Shown: positions 45,090 to 51,941, counted from the stretch's first letter. The stretch is DNA of 64,000 nt from an uncultured Paraglaciecola sp. (GCF_937123705.1 NZ_CAKZKO010000012.1:1-64000), one strand, 5' to 3'. Program-made: numbers and translations. Notes: generated by a model not told the origin, from the letters alone.

Positions 45090-45532
45090 TGACCGACTCA
45101 ACCGAAAACCAAGCAGGCTTTGCATTCGACGACAACTTTGATGCACTACTCGAAAACCTAAACGATGCCACAGCCGATAAAGCCAAAGCTGAAAAACGCT
45201 TTAAATCCCATTTGTGGGCCTTAGTAAACGTAGTGGAACGCCGTTTAAACAAGCAAGGCATACAAGGCGATAAAGCCTATCAATTAAGCTGCCACATCAT
45301 TGCCGAAATCGCCCACTACCAAGGCGGGCAATGCAACTACCTGCCCCGTGGCGACAAACTCAAGCAAGAGCTACGTAACATTCACATGTTCAGACTTTGG
45401 CACCAACAAAGCTGGTCGCCCGAAAAAATCCGCGCCCAATACTGCCCAGAGCTAAACCAAATTCAAGTGTACAAAATCTTGCGTGAAGCAAGGCAAGCGC
45501 ACCTTAAAAAAATCCAACCACAACTACTATAG
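45089..45532 (+). CDS. Mor/C-like transcription activator
   Basis: A 147-aa protein with the Mor/C family's C-terminal pattern: HYQGGQCNYLPRGDKLKQELRNIHMFRLW, WSPEKIRAQYCPELNQIQVYKILREARQAH, i.e. the GG...Y-P dimer strand and then the helix-turn-helix. In Mu, Mor activates the middle promoter and C the late promoters. It overlaps the stop of the preceding gene by one base. It is the best candidate to bind the 18-bp late-promoter repeat seen at 49862 and 57685. Confidence 0.76.
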   Translation: MTDSTENQAGFAFDDNFDALLENLNDATADKAKAEKRFKSHLWALVNVVERRLNKQGIQGDKAYQLSCHIIAEIAHYQGGQCNYLPRGDKLKQELRNIHMFRLWHQQSWSPEKIRAQYCPELNQIQVYKILREARQAHLKKIQPQLL

Positions 45533-45540
45533 GAAACCCC

Positions 45541-45783
45541 ATGCACACCATCATAAAACAACGCCTACAAATACTAACCTTGCTCTACAGCGCCCGCCAA
45601 AACGAACAGCGTTTAAAGCCCGGTTACATTACCGAATCAAGCATTACCGAAGCCCTTGGCGAATGCACCTTTAACCTGTCAGTACTGATTGAACTAAAAC
45701 AAATCAAGCAAGACGGCTTTAAATACCGCATCACCGGCCATGGGGTCGAACAATGCGAACTACAAACATTAAATAAGGAATAA
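45541..45783 (+). CDS. Small winged-helix-like phage protein
   Basis: An 80-aa protein nine bases after the Mor-like gene, preceded by AGGAAACCCC. The helix pattern (IIKQRLQILTLLYSA, ITEALGECTFNLSVLIELKQIKQDGFKYRIT) resembles a small winged helix. Not recognised further. Confidence 0.55.
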   Translation: MHTIIKQRLQILTLLYSARQNEQRLKPGYITESSITEALGECTFNLSVLIELKQIKQDGFKYRITGHGVEQCELQTLNKE

Positions 45784-45786
45784 ACC

Positions 45787-46014
45787 ATGTTTGACTACAT
45801 CCACCCCGACTACGAACCAGCAGAGCAGCCCATCATTGATTTAGTAGAAGAGTCAGATTTACTGCATAGACGTACCTGCGAAAGCGTACTAGACGTCGAG
45901 TATAACGATGACGAAAGCCGCCAATGGCTAGGCACCTATGAAATAAACGGCCAGCGCTGCCAACTCCAATTGGTGATGACCAACATCGACAGCCACTTTA
46001 CAGACGAGTGTTAA
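45787..46014 (+). CDS. Small acidic phage protein, unknown
   Basis: A 75-aa acidic protein, start four bases after the previous stop. It contains VLDVEYNDDESRQWLGTYEINGQRCQLQLVM, a beta-rich segment with no known motif. Support comes from tight packing between genes and the strong AAGGAAT site. Confidence 0.5.
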   Translation: MFDYIHPDYEPAEQPIIDLVEESDLLHRRTCESVLDVEYNDDESRQWLGTYEINGQRCQLQLVMTNIDSHFTDEC

Positions 46015-46016
46015 CC

Positions 46017-46232
46017 ATGCGCCACAACACCCATTTACAAAACCCAAACATAGATGTGGGCCTTGGCGTGTTATGCGCAATTAGCGCGTCAGAACAAACC
46101 CTGTCTTGTGCCGACATAGCTGAAGTATGCAGCTGCTCCCGCAGTGCAATTTCAAGAATAGAAAATCGCGCCCTACGCAAAGCCAAACAAAAAGCCAAAA
46201 TACTTGGCTTACAATTATTTTTAGAGGACTAA
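46017..46232 (+). CDS. Sigma-region-4-like helix-turn-helix protein
   Basis: A 71-aa protein starting at 46017 (a GTG at 46008 is an alternative). The sequence SCADIAEVCSCSRSAISRIENRALRKAKQKAK is a typical sigma-70 region-4-like or AraC-like helix-turn-helix with arginine-rich third helix. It immediately precedes the ATPase gene (two bases). Regulatory role inferred. Confidence 0.65.
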   Translation: MRHNTHLQNPNIDVGLGVLCAISASEQTLSCADIAEVCSCSRSAISRIENRALRKAKQKAKILGLQLFLED

Positions 46233-46233
46233 C

Positions 46234-47130
46234 ATGCTAGACATACTCACCCAATCCGCACTTGGTGCCGAAGACTTCAACCAACAAGTAGAATGGGTTA
46301 TCCCCAATTTTTTAGCCAAACGTATGATCACTATGGTTTATGCCGATGGCGGTAATGGCAAAAGCTGGTTAGGTCTTGGCGTAGCAAAGCAGTGCGCTTT
46401 AGCAGGTATGCACGTTGCGTTCCTTGACTTCGACAACCCATTAAACGTACTCAAGCAGCGTGGCGTGCATGAAAAAATGGTGCAAGGATTTCGCAACATA
46501 AACTACATACACCGTTCAAAATGCCCTGTTGATCCTCTCGAATTACTACGTCAGCTCGCCAGCAATGCCGTCAGTGGCAAGTTTGATAACATGATCATCA
46601 TTCTCGACAGCCTGCGTAATTTTGCCGACGTCACCAACGATGCCAAAACCATGCTCGCCTTAAACTACCTAATGGACATTCGCGAAGCCGGAGCCACCGT
46701 ACTGGTATTACATCACTCCAACAAAGACGGCAAAAACTACCAAGGCAGTAATAACATTCGCAACAGCGTCGACAATATGTACCAGCTTTCTAAATTAGCA
46801 ATGTCACAAGGCATAGGCGTATTGCTGCAAGTCAAAAAAGAACGCGCCGCCATTAAAGACTGCGCCTTTGATATATCGCCAGATAATCTAGATTTAATCG
46901 AAGAAGACCTAATCGAAGCGCAATCCACCGAGCAAGACTTAGATTTTGTTACGGCAGTTAAGTCAGCCCTACAACAGCAACCCAGCATGAACAAAACCGC
47001 CCTACTCAATGCCGCAGGTTTCGAAAAAGACAATAAACAAGCCAGAGCGCGGCTAGATAAATACGACAGCATCTACTGGCTATCAGCCAAAAAGGTTAAT
47101 CGCACCATGTATTCACTACTAAATGACTAA
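46234..47130 (+). CDS. RecA-like (RepA/DnaB-type) AAA ATPase with C-terminal helix-turn-helix
   Basis: A 298-aa ATPase with a RecA-fold core: Walker A ADGGNGKSW (37-45), Walker B-like IIILDSL, and TVLVLHHSNKDGKNYQGSN with the sensor histidines of the RepA/replicative-helicase branch. From about residue 235 the protein changes to a small domain, QQPSMNKTALLNAAGF ... DNKQARARLDKY, that also ends the Rha protein at 47760. It may act as a helicase loader or helicase for phage DNA, with the lambda-P-like protein. It starts two bases after the preceding gene. Confidence 0.82.
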   Translation: MLDILTQSALGAEDFNQQVEWVIPNFLAKRMITMVYADGGNGKSWLGLGVAKQCALAGMHVAFLDFDNPLNVLKQRGVHEKMVQGFRNINYIHRSKCPVDPLELLRQLASNAVSGKFDNMIIILDSLRNFADVTNDAKTMLALNYLMDIREAGATVLVLHHSNKDGKNYQGSNNIRNSVDNMYQLSKLAMSQGIGVLLQVKKERAAIKDCAFDISPDNLDLIEEDLIEAQSTEQDLDFVTAVKSALQQQPSMNKTALLNAAGFEKDNKQARARLDKYDSIYWLSAKKVNRTMYSLLND

Positions 47131-47214
47131 CTTGCGTTGTGCGCGTTGTTCGCGTGGTTCCAATAAGTAAGTAGTCGGGATATGCTCAATCTCAAATAAA
47201 AAATGAGGTTGAGC

Positions 47215-47526
47215 ATGAAAGCATTAACTGCAAGTCAAAAACAACATTTTGAGGAACATAAAAAAAGTAGATTAAAACAAATGGAAAGCTTCAAGTACGT
47301 GAGGTTGAGTTGCAACAGTAATGATTCGCCACAAGCCTGTAAAGACTTGGAGAACAAGGTCAATAAAAGGGTAAGCGTAAATCAAGATGGTATTGTTTTT
47401 TCTCATTACAAAAATTGCCAGTATCAACCCCGTTGCTTTTGTCAGTTATTTGGTGAAAGTGAAAAAAGCATAAAACGCAAAGGATTACCCGTTTTCAAAT
47501 TAACACGGAGTAATTTGACAAAATAA
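47215..47526 (+). CDS. Small MuF-like Cys-motif protein
   Basis: A 103-aa protein preceded by GAGG. Its C-terminal third has CQYQPRCFCQLFGESEKSIK with RKGL following. The same CxC-xx-FGES-x-KS-xx-RKGL pattern occurs in the MuF head protein at 55630 (CRCKVFGESDKSLARKGL). The upstream SCNSNDSPQACKDLEN resembles the MuF Cys segment as well. So it looks like a cut-down paralogue of the conserved Cys unit of the MuF domain without the rest. No capsid role is expected from its early position; it may be a decoy, an immunity partner or a chaperone (inference). Confidence 0.6.
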   Translation: MKALTASQKQHFEEHKKSRLKQMESFKYVRLSCNSNDSPQACKDLENKVNKRVSVNQDGIVFSHYKNCQYQPRCFCQLFGESEKSIKRKGLPVFKLTRSNLTK

Positions 47527-47530
47527 TCAA

Positions 47531-47622
47531 ACAGGCATACAGTCCGCATGTCAGAGGCGTCGAAACCTCTTCCCAAAGCGGTCGCAAACCAACCCCGTAA
47601 GTGTTGGTATTTTTATGCCTGT
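47531..47622 (+). ncRNA. Cloverleaf-like leader RNA upstream of rha, part 1
   Basis: A perfect outer stem, ACAGGCATA (47531-47539) with TATGCCTGT (47614-47622), encloses two hairpins: AGAGG/CCTCT (47553-47570) and CCAAC/GTTGG near 47590-47608. It is non-coding on both strands. It precedes a second structured element and the rha gene. It may be a regulatory RNA or a processing signal. It does not fold as a tRNA. Confidence 0.5.
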
Positions 47623-47646
47623 ATTTCCCTTCATAGTTAGTTTCTA

Positions 47647-47725
47647 TGTCGGGAGGGCGACGAATACAACACCCTTCGGGGAAATAAGTCCGCGGTTTCT
47701 TTGGGCCGTTTCGAACCTCCTGACA
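47647..47725 (+). ncRNA. C4-like antisense RNA leader of rha
   Basis: TGTCGGGAGG (47647-47656) pairs with CCTCCTGACA (47716-47725), a 10-bp stem with one wobble, around inner hairpins including CCC-TTC-GGG. The segment GGTTTCTTTGG (47694-47704) is complementary to the ribosome binding site CCAAAGGAGACC (47745-47756) of rha, with one bulged G and one G-T pair. TTTCGAA (47709-47715) also pairs with TTCGAAA at 47735-47741. This matches the way C4 antisense RNAs of P1 and P7 control antirepressor genes, and C4-type RNAs are known upstream of Rha-like genes. Confidence 0.6.
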
Positions 47726-47759
47726 CCCTTTAAATTCGAAAAAACCAAAGGAGACCATT

Positions 47760-48479
47760 ATGGTCAATACACTACCCGATGTGGACTTACGTCAATACAT
47801 CGATATTCAAAATAATCAATTAATCACCCAATCTACTCACGTTGCAGAAGTCTTCAATAAACCTCATAAAGACGTTTTAACCAAAATTAGAAAGTTAGAT
47901 TGTTCAGAGTATTTTAACGGGCGAAATTTTTCGCTCGTTAAATACAAGGATTTAAAAGGTGAAATGCGCGACATGTACAATGTCACCAAAGACGGTTTTA
48001 TGTTTTTAGTGATGGGCTTTACTGGCAAACAAGCAGCGGCAATCAAAGAAGCCTACATCAATGCCTTTAATGTTATGGCAGAGCAATTAACCGCACAGCC
48101 AGCTAATCACCCTGCAATAAACGACTTGCAAATTCGCAATCAGCAGTTACAAGATGAATTGCTTGATATGTATCGTGACAAAGTTAAAACCCTAGAAAGC
48201 AAGCCTAAACGCCCTGTTAGCCGCCCAAAATCCAAAATCAGCATCCAAGCAAAAAAGCATCACGCTCTTAAAACTCAAGCTTTTACCACCCAAGCCTTAG
48301 CCATCATTCAATCACAACCGGGTATTAATAAAACCGCTTTATTAATTGCTATGGGCTATGCAAAAGACAATAAACAAGCCAGAGCCATGTTAGCCCATGG
48401 CGAAGGTAAGTATTGGAGTAGTGTATACAATGGCTCGTCCTATGCGTATTACGTGCAAGGAGTTACCTATGAACAATAA
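47760..48479 (+). CDS. rha: Rha-family phage regulator
   Basis: A 239-aa protein with the Rha/P22-type antirepressor N-terminal domain: TQSTHVAEVFNKPHKDVLTKIRKL, CSEYFNGRNFSLVKY, YNVTKDGFMFLVMGFTGKQAAAIKEAYINAFNVM. After a coiled-coil linker, the C-terminal part (INKTALLIAMGYAKDNKQARAML) equals the end of the ATPase at 46234 in domain type. Rha proteins interfere with phage growth in cells with altered integration-host-factor state or act as antirepressors. AAAGGAG (47747) is the ribosome site, and is predicted to be blocked by the leader RNA. Stop overlaps the next start. Confidence 0.88.
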   Translation: MVNTLPDVDLRQYIDIQNNQLITQSTHVAEVFNKPHKDVLTKIRKLDCSEYFNGRNFSLVKYKDLKGEMRDMYNVTKDGFMFLVMGFTGKQAAAIKEAYINAFNVMAEQLTAQPANHPAINDLQIRNQQLQDELLDMYRDKVKTLESKPKRPVSRPKSKISIQAKKHHALKTQAFTTQALAIIQSQPGINKTALLIAMGYAKDNKQARAMLAHGEGKYWSSVYNGSSYAYYVQGVTYEQ

Positions 48480-48648
48480 CACCCTAGACGAACTCGCCAC
48501 CCTCACTATTTGTCAGTTGGTCATAGTCGAGCTACTAGGTGAAGTGCCAGAAGGCATGTGCTCAACTAAAAAGCTCGCCGTGTTACTCGACTACCTACAA
48601 AGCCAGCAACAAAACACCCTAGACCAACTGCTACAGCAGCAACACTAA
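48469..48648 (+). CDS. Small phage protein after rha
   Basis: A 59-aa protein starting at 48469 behind AAGGAG, overlapping the rha stop by 11 bases. It is leucine-rich and helical (LDELATLTICQLVIVELLGEVPEGM, LAVLLDYLQSQQQ). Function unknown. It is followed directly by a strong terminator. Confidence 0.6.
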   Translation: MNNNTLDELATLTICQLVIVELLGEVPEGMCSTKKLAVLLDYLQSQQQNTLDQLLQQQH

Positions 48649-48662
48649 AACCCAGTACTATC

Positions 48663-48692
48663 AAAAAAGCCCGCTAAAACAGCGGGCTTTTT
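48663..48692 (+). terminator. Terminator 1 of the moron pair
   Basis: AAAGCCCGCT / AGCGGGCTTT, 10-bp stem with a 5-base AAAAC loop, then TT. It is nearly identical to the terminator at 49486. Confidence 0.85.
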
Positions 48693-48900
48693 ACTAAATA
48701 GCTCATCACCATGTTTAGATAACCAATCCGTGGCATCATTAAAATATGGTGTTTTTACTAAAACAAACGATATACTATGTATACACAACAAAGATATGTC
48801 TTAGTTGTTAACATTACTAATAACAACAAAATTGAACTTTTTTATTAATAAACACTACAAAGATAGTGTGTTTGTCGTTATAACCACCAAGGAACATAAT
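48693..48900 (+). promoter_or_regulatory. Moron promoter region with small hairpin
   Basis: This AT-rich gap has TATACT at 48771-48776 as a likely -10 and a hairpin ACACTA/TAGTGT at 48852-48869. It separates terminator 1 from a leader peptide and the DUF4760-like gene. No clean -35 box. Confidence 0.5.
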
Positions 48901-48978
48901 ATGGTTTTAAATAAAGAATTATTAGCATCAAAGAATGGAATTGCTGTTACCCTTAATGACGGGTGGACAGATAGGTAA
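48901..48978 (+). CDS. 25-codon leader peptide
   Basis: A short frame starting at 48901 behind an excellent AAGGAA ribosome site and reading MVLNKELLASKNGIAVTLND plus five more residues. It ends ten bases before the DUF4760-like gene. It is either a real leader peptide that couples translation, or a remnant of an upstream gene. The strong ribosome site makes expression likely. Confidence 0.45.
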   Translation: MVLNKELLASKNGIAVTLNDGWTDR

Positions 48979-48988
48979 ACAGTATTAA

Positions 48989-49468
48989 ATGGACTTTTTA
49001 TTAATGCTGGACGCAAAAACAACCATTCTAGGTATATCAGCGATTGTAGCTTTGTTTGCAGTGTACAGAAATTCTGTTATTAGTAGGCGCAGAGCTACAG
49101 TCGATTTAGTTCTCCATCAAAGAAGCGATGATAAACTCAAAGAATTAGACGAACTCATCAATCCTATCCTACACAAAAATCAAATCACCAAGTTTTGCGA
49201 TGATGCTCACAAGGACTCAAAAGAACGAGCCGCCATACTTGAAATACTCAATAATTACGAATTTATAGCAGTAGGCGTTAGAGAGAAAGCATTTGATTTT
49301 AACCTCTATAAACGTATGAGCTATGGCACTGTAGTAAGAGATTGGGATTGCTTTAAATCCTTTGTATATGACCTTAGACAAAAGAACGATCGTAAAACGT
49401 TATTTCAAGAATTTGAATGGCTTGCAAAGAAATTTAAGAAAAACAAACTAAAAGCAGACACTGACTAA
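48989..49468 (+). CDS. DUF4760-like small membrane protein (moron cargo)
   Basis: A 159-aa protein with an N-terminal membrane helix (about 11-28, TTILGISAIVALFAVYR), then a soluble helical domain (DLVLHQRSDDKLKELDELI, LEILNNYEFIAVGVREKAFDFNLYKRM, RDWDCFKSFVYDLR) typical of DUF4760 proteins. It lies between two nearly identical terminators in AT-rich DNA unlike its neighbours, as morons do. Such genes are often expressed in the lysogen and give superinfection exclusion or defence; that role is an inference from placement. Confidence 0.72.
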   Translation: MDFLLMLDAKTTILGISAIVALFAVYRNSVISRRRATVDLVLHQRSDDKLKELDELINPILHKNQITKFCDDAHKDSKERAAILEILNNYEFIAVGVREKAFDFNLYKRMSYGTVVRDWDCFKSFVYDLRQKNDRKTLFQEFEWLAKKFKKNKLKADTD

Positions 49469-49485
49469 CCTTACTAATAAGCCCT

Positions 49486-49513
49486 AAAGCCCGCTAAAAT
49501 AGCGGGCTTTTTT
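49486..49513 (+). terminator. Terminator 2 of the moron pair
   Basis: AAAGCCCGCT / AGCGGGCTTT with loop AAAAT and a TTTT end. It lies 17 bases after the moron stop. Only one loop base differs from terminator 1. Confidence 0.88.
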
Positions 49514-49584
49514 ATGTTGTCAGGAAAGTGGCGAGATATTAAAAGCGCGATACATTAAATTTCACTCGTCAAAAAGGAACCCAA

Positions 49585-49746
49585 ATGACATTGAAAAAAA
49601 AACACGCCGAAATCGAAACAATCGCCATCACCTTGTTATGCCTATCAGAGCAAATGGCCCAGCAACCACCCAGCTGCCGCGACAATCACCTTATAAGCGT
49701 TTTAAATAGCCTTGGTCAAAGGTTAATAGACATAACACCACTCTAA
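49585..49746 (+). CDS. Small phage protein (53 aa), unknown
   Basis: A 53-aa frame starting at 49585 behind AAAAAGGAAC. It begins MTLKKKHAEIETIAITLLCL, helical and slightly hydrophobic, then has QQPPSCRDNHLISVLNSLGQRL. It is followed by a small hairpin (AAAGCTGGCAATCGCCAGCTTT near 49752). It is well supported by the ribosome site, but has no family. Confidence 0.55.
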   Translation: MTLKKKHAEIETIAITLLCLSEQMAQQPPSCRDNHLISVLNSLGQRLIDITPL

Positions 49747-49751
49747 CTTTA

Positions 49752-49774
49752 CAAAAAGCTGGCAATCGCCAGCT
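49752..49774 (+). terminator. Terminator-like hairpin before the lysis genes
   Basis: AAAGCTGGC and GCCAGCTTT form a 9-bp stem with a 4-base loop, followed by GTTATTT, just after the stop of the 53-aa gene. It would separate middle from late transcription, as the late-gene promoter follows at 49862. Confidence 0.6.
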
Positions 49775-49861
49775 TTGTTATTTGACACCAAAGAAAATCT
49801 GATCCACGATCCACTCTAATGTCACCTTCAAACAACTTATACAACGTACACCACAAAAACC

Positions 49862-49909
49862 CTAACCCAGACTAATCTCAGCTACACATATCTTCGCCAT
49901 ATCATGGCG
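49862..49909 (+). promoter_or_regulatory. Putative late promoter/activator site before lysis genes (Plys-like)
   Basis: The 18-mer CTAACCCAGACTAATCTC at 49862-49879 recurs exactly at 57685. A palindrome, CGCCAT-ATC-ATGGCG, at 49895-49909 sits two bases before the ATG at 49912. No Shine-Dalgarno other than GGCGG in the 3' arm. Position equals the C-activated Plys promoter of Mu. Activation by the Mor/C-like protein is inferred. Confidence 0.65.
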
Positions 49910-49911
49910 GC

Positions 49912-50439
49912 ATGAACCAAGAAAATAAAAAACCACTTTACGGCTTATATAATGCCGACCAAGCTATGCAACTGGCTGTGCAGGTCTGTGACGTGCTTGG
50001 GCATGGCAGGCACAATAATGCAGTGGCTATGCTACTCGAAACCGCCTGTGCCGAAACTTGCCTAGGCACCTATCAAGACCCAACACCTAACGGCGCTGGC
50101 TGGGGTTTAACCCAAGCCGACCAAATAGCGGTAATCGATGTGGCTTATCGCACTCGCCCAAGCGACAGAACACGCATATTAGAGCACTTTGGCTTTGATA
50201 TTCGTACCCTTGTTGCCAGCGACTTAGCCAACCACCCACTTAAAGCCTTAGTGTTTACGCGCTGCTTTTACAAGCTTATCCCAGACTTGTTCCCGCAAGA
50301 CCTCAAAGGCCGTGCTTATTACTGGAAAACCCACTACAACACAGCACTGGGCAAAGGTAAGCCAGGGGAATATATCGAAAAATCACACCTGTTTTTATAC
50401 CAAGACTCACCCAAAAAGGAACCTCAATGGCCCCTATAA
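49912..50439 (+). CDS. Putative phage endolysin (muramidase/transglycosylase-like)
   Basis: A 175-aa protein, first of the lysis cassette. It has a helix with LLETACAETCLGTYQD and a GAGWGLTQADQIAVIDVAYR segment that resembles the Glu plus G-x-x-Q core of lysozyme-like transglycosylases. The family (no signal peptide) fits an endolysin released by the next gene's holin. The C-terminal part is variable. The protein stop overlaps the holin start by 13 bases. Confidence 0.68.
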   Translation: MNQENKKPLYGLYNADQAMQLAVQVCDVLGHGRHNNAVAMLLETACAETCLGTYQDPTPNGAGWGLTQADQIAVIDVAYRTRPSDRTRILEHFGFDIRTLVASDLANHPLKALVFTRCFYKLIPDLFPQDLKGRAYYWKTHYNTALGKGKPGEYIEKSHLFLYQDSPKKEPQWPL

Positions 50440-50924
50440 TTAGTTTATTGCTGTCGGCTGGCCCTTCCATTATCCGCATGTTTGGCAAGGCCAAAGGCGG
50501 CAAAGCTGAAACCGTAGCAGAAGAAGTAGCCAGTTTTATAGACGGCAATAATGGCAAGCCAACCCAAGCCCAAATGCAAGACATGGTTAAAAACCTTGAT
50601 CCAGAAGTCATGAAAGATCTCGAAATAGGCCTTGCCCAAATAGCCGCAGAGCGTGAAAAAAACCACCTCGAACACGATTTAGGCATGCACCAAGCCCAAC
50701 AAACCACCCTTCAAAGCGTTGACATTAAAGGCATTAGGCCAGAAATCGCCAATCGCCACAGTTGGTTTACTTGCCTGTATTTGTTTATGTTTGAAGGGGC
50801 TGCTGCCTTTGACTACGGCTCAGGTGCAAATTGGGAAGTCGCCACCCTTATTGCTGCCCCTACCCTCGCTTGGTTTGGCTTTAGAACATGGGATAAATTC
50901 AGCAAACAAGGCGCGTCGTTATAA
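50427..50924 (+). CDS. Holin-like protein (3-TM type)
   Basis: A 165-aa protein with a hydrophobic N-terminus, a long amphipathic region (AETVAEEVASFIDGNNGKPTQAQMQ) and two more hydrophobic stretches at about 109-122 and 130-152 (WEVATLIAAPTLAWFGFRTWDKF). It resembles the holin family of Mu-like phages (IANRHSWFTCLYLFMFEG). Overlap with endolysin and TraR-type genes suggests coupled translation. Holin timing is not evident from sequence. Confidence 0.72.
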   Translation: MAPIISLLLSAGPSIIRMFGKAKGGKAETVAEEVASFIDGNNGKPTQAQMQDMVKNLDPEVMKDLEIGLAQIAAEREKNHLEHDLGMHQAQQTTLQSVDIKGIRPEIANRHSWFTCLYLFMFEGAAAFDYGSGANWEVATLIAAPTLAWFGFRTWDKFSKQGASL

Positions 50925-51151
50925 TGGACGTAATCGACGACGCCCAGCAGCGCACCCAACATTTTCAAGACCTAGCCATGCAAAACCGTGCGTTTGACCT
51001 TGCGCCAGTAGCCGCTAAAAACACCGACTCACAAGGCAATCCGCTTTGTATTGACTGCGACACCAATATCACCCGTAGACGTGAAGTACTGCCCAGCACT
51101 CAACGTTGTATCGAATGCCAAACAGACCACGAAAAACGGAGCCGTAATTAA
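50924..51151 (+). CDS. TraR/DksA-type C4 zinc-finger protein
   Basis: A 75-aa protein with CIDCDTNITRRREVLPSTQRCIEC, i.e. a CxxC-17-CxxC zinc finger like TraR. In phages these bind host RNA polymerase through the secondary channel and alter promoter choice. The N-terminal coiled-coil arm is short (DDAQQRTQHFQDLAMQNR). One-base overlap with both neighbours. Confidence 0.85.
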   Translation: MDVIDDAQQRTQHFQDLAMQNRAFDLAPVAAKNTDSQGNPLCIDCDTNITRRREVLPSTQRCIECQTDHEKRSRN

Positions 51152-51546
51152 TGGAAGTATTTGTTTCACATATCAACGACAACTGGCGCCTTTACAGCTT
51201 GTTTGTGTTTTTACTCAGCTGCTTAGCCCTTTTTTGGTTATCAAAATATTTTGCCACCAAAACAGAATTAGCCGATCACAAAGATGCCCTCGACGCTCAC
51301 AAAGTGGCTTTTGATGCTCATAAGTTAGAGCACTACAAGTTACGTGACACCGTAAAAACCATCGACAGCCATTTAGCCCATTTGCCAGACGCCAAAGAAA
51401 GCCAAGCCCTACGTGAAGAACTAGCACTCACCAGAGGACGTTTAGAAGGGGTTGATACCCTGTTAAAACAGATTTTAAACAATCAAAACATGCTGTTCGA
51501 AAACGAATTGCGCGGTTCAAACATGGGGAAAAACAATGGCAATTGA
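51151..51546 (+). CDS. DUF2730-like membrane/coiled-coil phage protein
   Basis: A 131-aa protein with one membrane helix (about 12-30, LYSLFVFLLSCLALFWLS) followed by an extended coiled coil (ADHKDALDAHKVAFDAHKLEH ... LREELALTRGRLEGVDTLLKQI). It matches the DUF2730 position in Mu-like phages, where a spanin or lysis accessory role is suspected. Its stop overlaps the next start by 11 bases. Confidence 0.72.
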   Translation: MEVFVSHINDNWRLYSLFVFLLSCLALFWLSKYFATKTELADHKDALDAHKVAFDAHKLEHYKLRDTVKTIDSHLAHLPDAKESQALREELALTRGRLEGVDTLLKQILNNQNMLFENELRGSNMGKNNGN

Positions 51547-51832
51547 ATCAATTATGAATGAACACCAGCGCTTGAGTATTTTGCATTGCCTGGCCGCAAT
51601 GGACAGTTACAGCACCAACGACAGCATAGTGCAGTCGGTATGTACTCAATATGGCAACAGCATGACCATCGACAAAATTCGCACTCATTTGTATTGGTTA
51701 AAAGAGCAAGGGCTAGTAACGCTTGAAGAAACCGGCCCTTACATGGTGGCTGCGCTTACAAGCCGAGGCATTGACGCCGAAGCCGGACTAGCCAAAGTGC
51801 CAGGCATTAAACGCCCAGCACCAAGGGTATAA
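51536..51832 (+). CDS. VpaChn25_0724-family winged-helix phage protein
   Basis: A 98-aa protein with a winged helix (HQRLSILHCLAAMDSYSTNDSIVQSVCTQYGNSMTIDKIRTHLYWLKEQGLVTLEE). Such proteins stand between DUF2730 and gp27-like genes in Mu-like phages of Vibrio and Shewanella. It ends GIKRPAPRV. The start at 51536 follows GGGGAAAAAC, and overlaps the previous gene. Probably a DNA-binding protein. Confidence 0.72.
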   Translation: MAIESIMNEHQRLSILHCLAAMDSYSTNDSIVQSVCTQYGNSMTIDKIRTHLYWLKEQGLVTLEETGPYMVAALTSRGIDAEAGLAKVPGIKRPAPRV

Positions 51833-51836
51833 CACT

Positions 51837-51941
51837 GTGGGCCTTTTTATCATTGTACTGGTAGCCGCTTTTTGGAGTATTTCATTATTCATTTGGTTGC
51901 TAATCATATGTTTACGCGAGGATAAACCACATGACCGATAA
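51837..51941 (+). CDS. 34-aa single-pass membrane peptide
   Basis: A GTG-start frame at 51837 behind AAGGGT encodes GLFIIVLVAAFWSISLFIWLL, a strongly hydrophobic helix, then ICLREDKPHDR. It bridges the gap before gp27 and overlaps its start by 11 bases. The tight fit and the membrane helix support a real gene; it could be a lysis accessory protein. Confidence 0.45.
   Translation: MGLFIIVLVAAFWSISLFIWLLIICLREDKPHDR

Noticed and set aside
47531..47622. Possible tRNA
   Set aside because: The stems do not follow the D-anticodon-T order, there is no CCA-compatible acceptor end and no anticodon loop of seven bases.
50303..50707. Minus-strand frame across the lysis genes
   Set aside because: It overlaps two coupled plus-strand genes and has no ribosome site.
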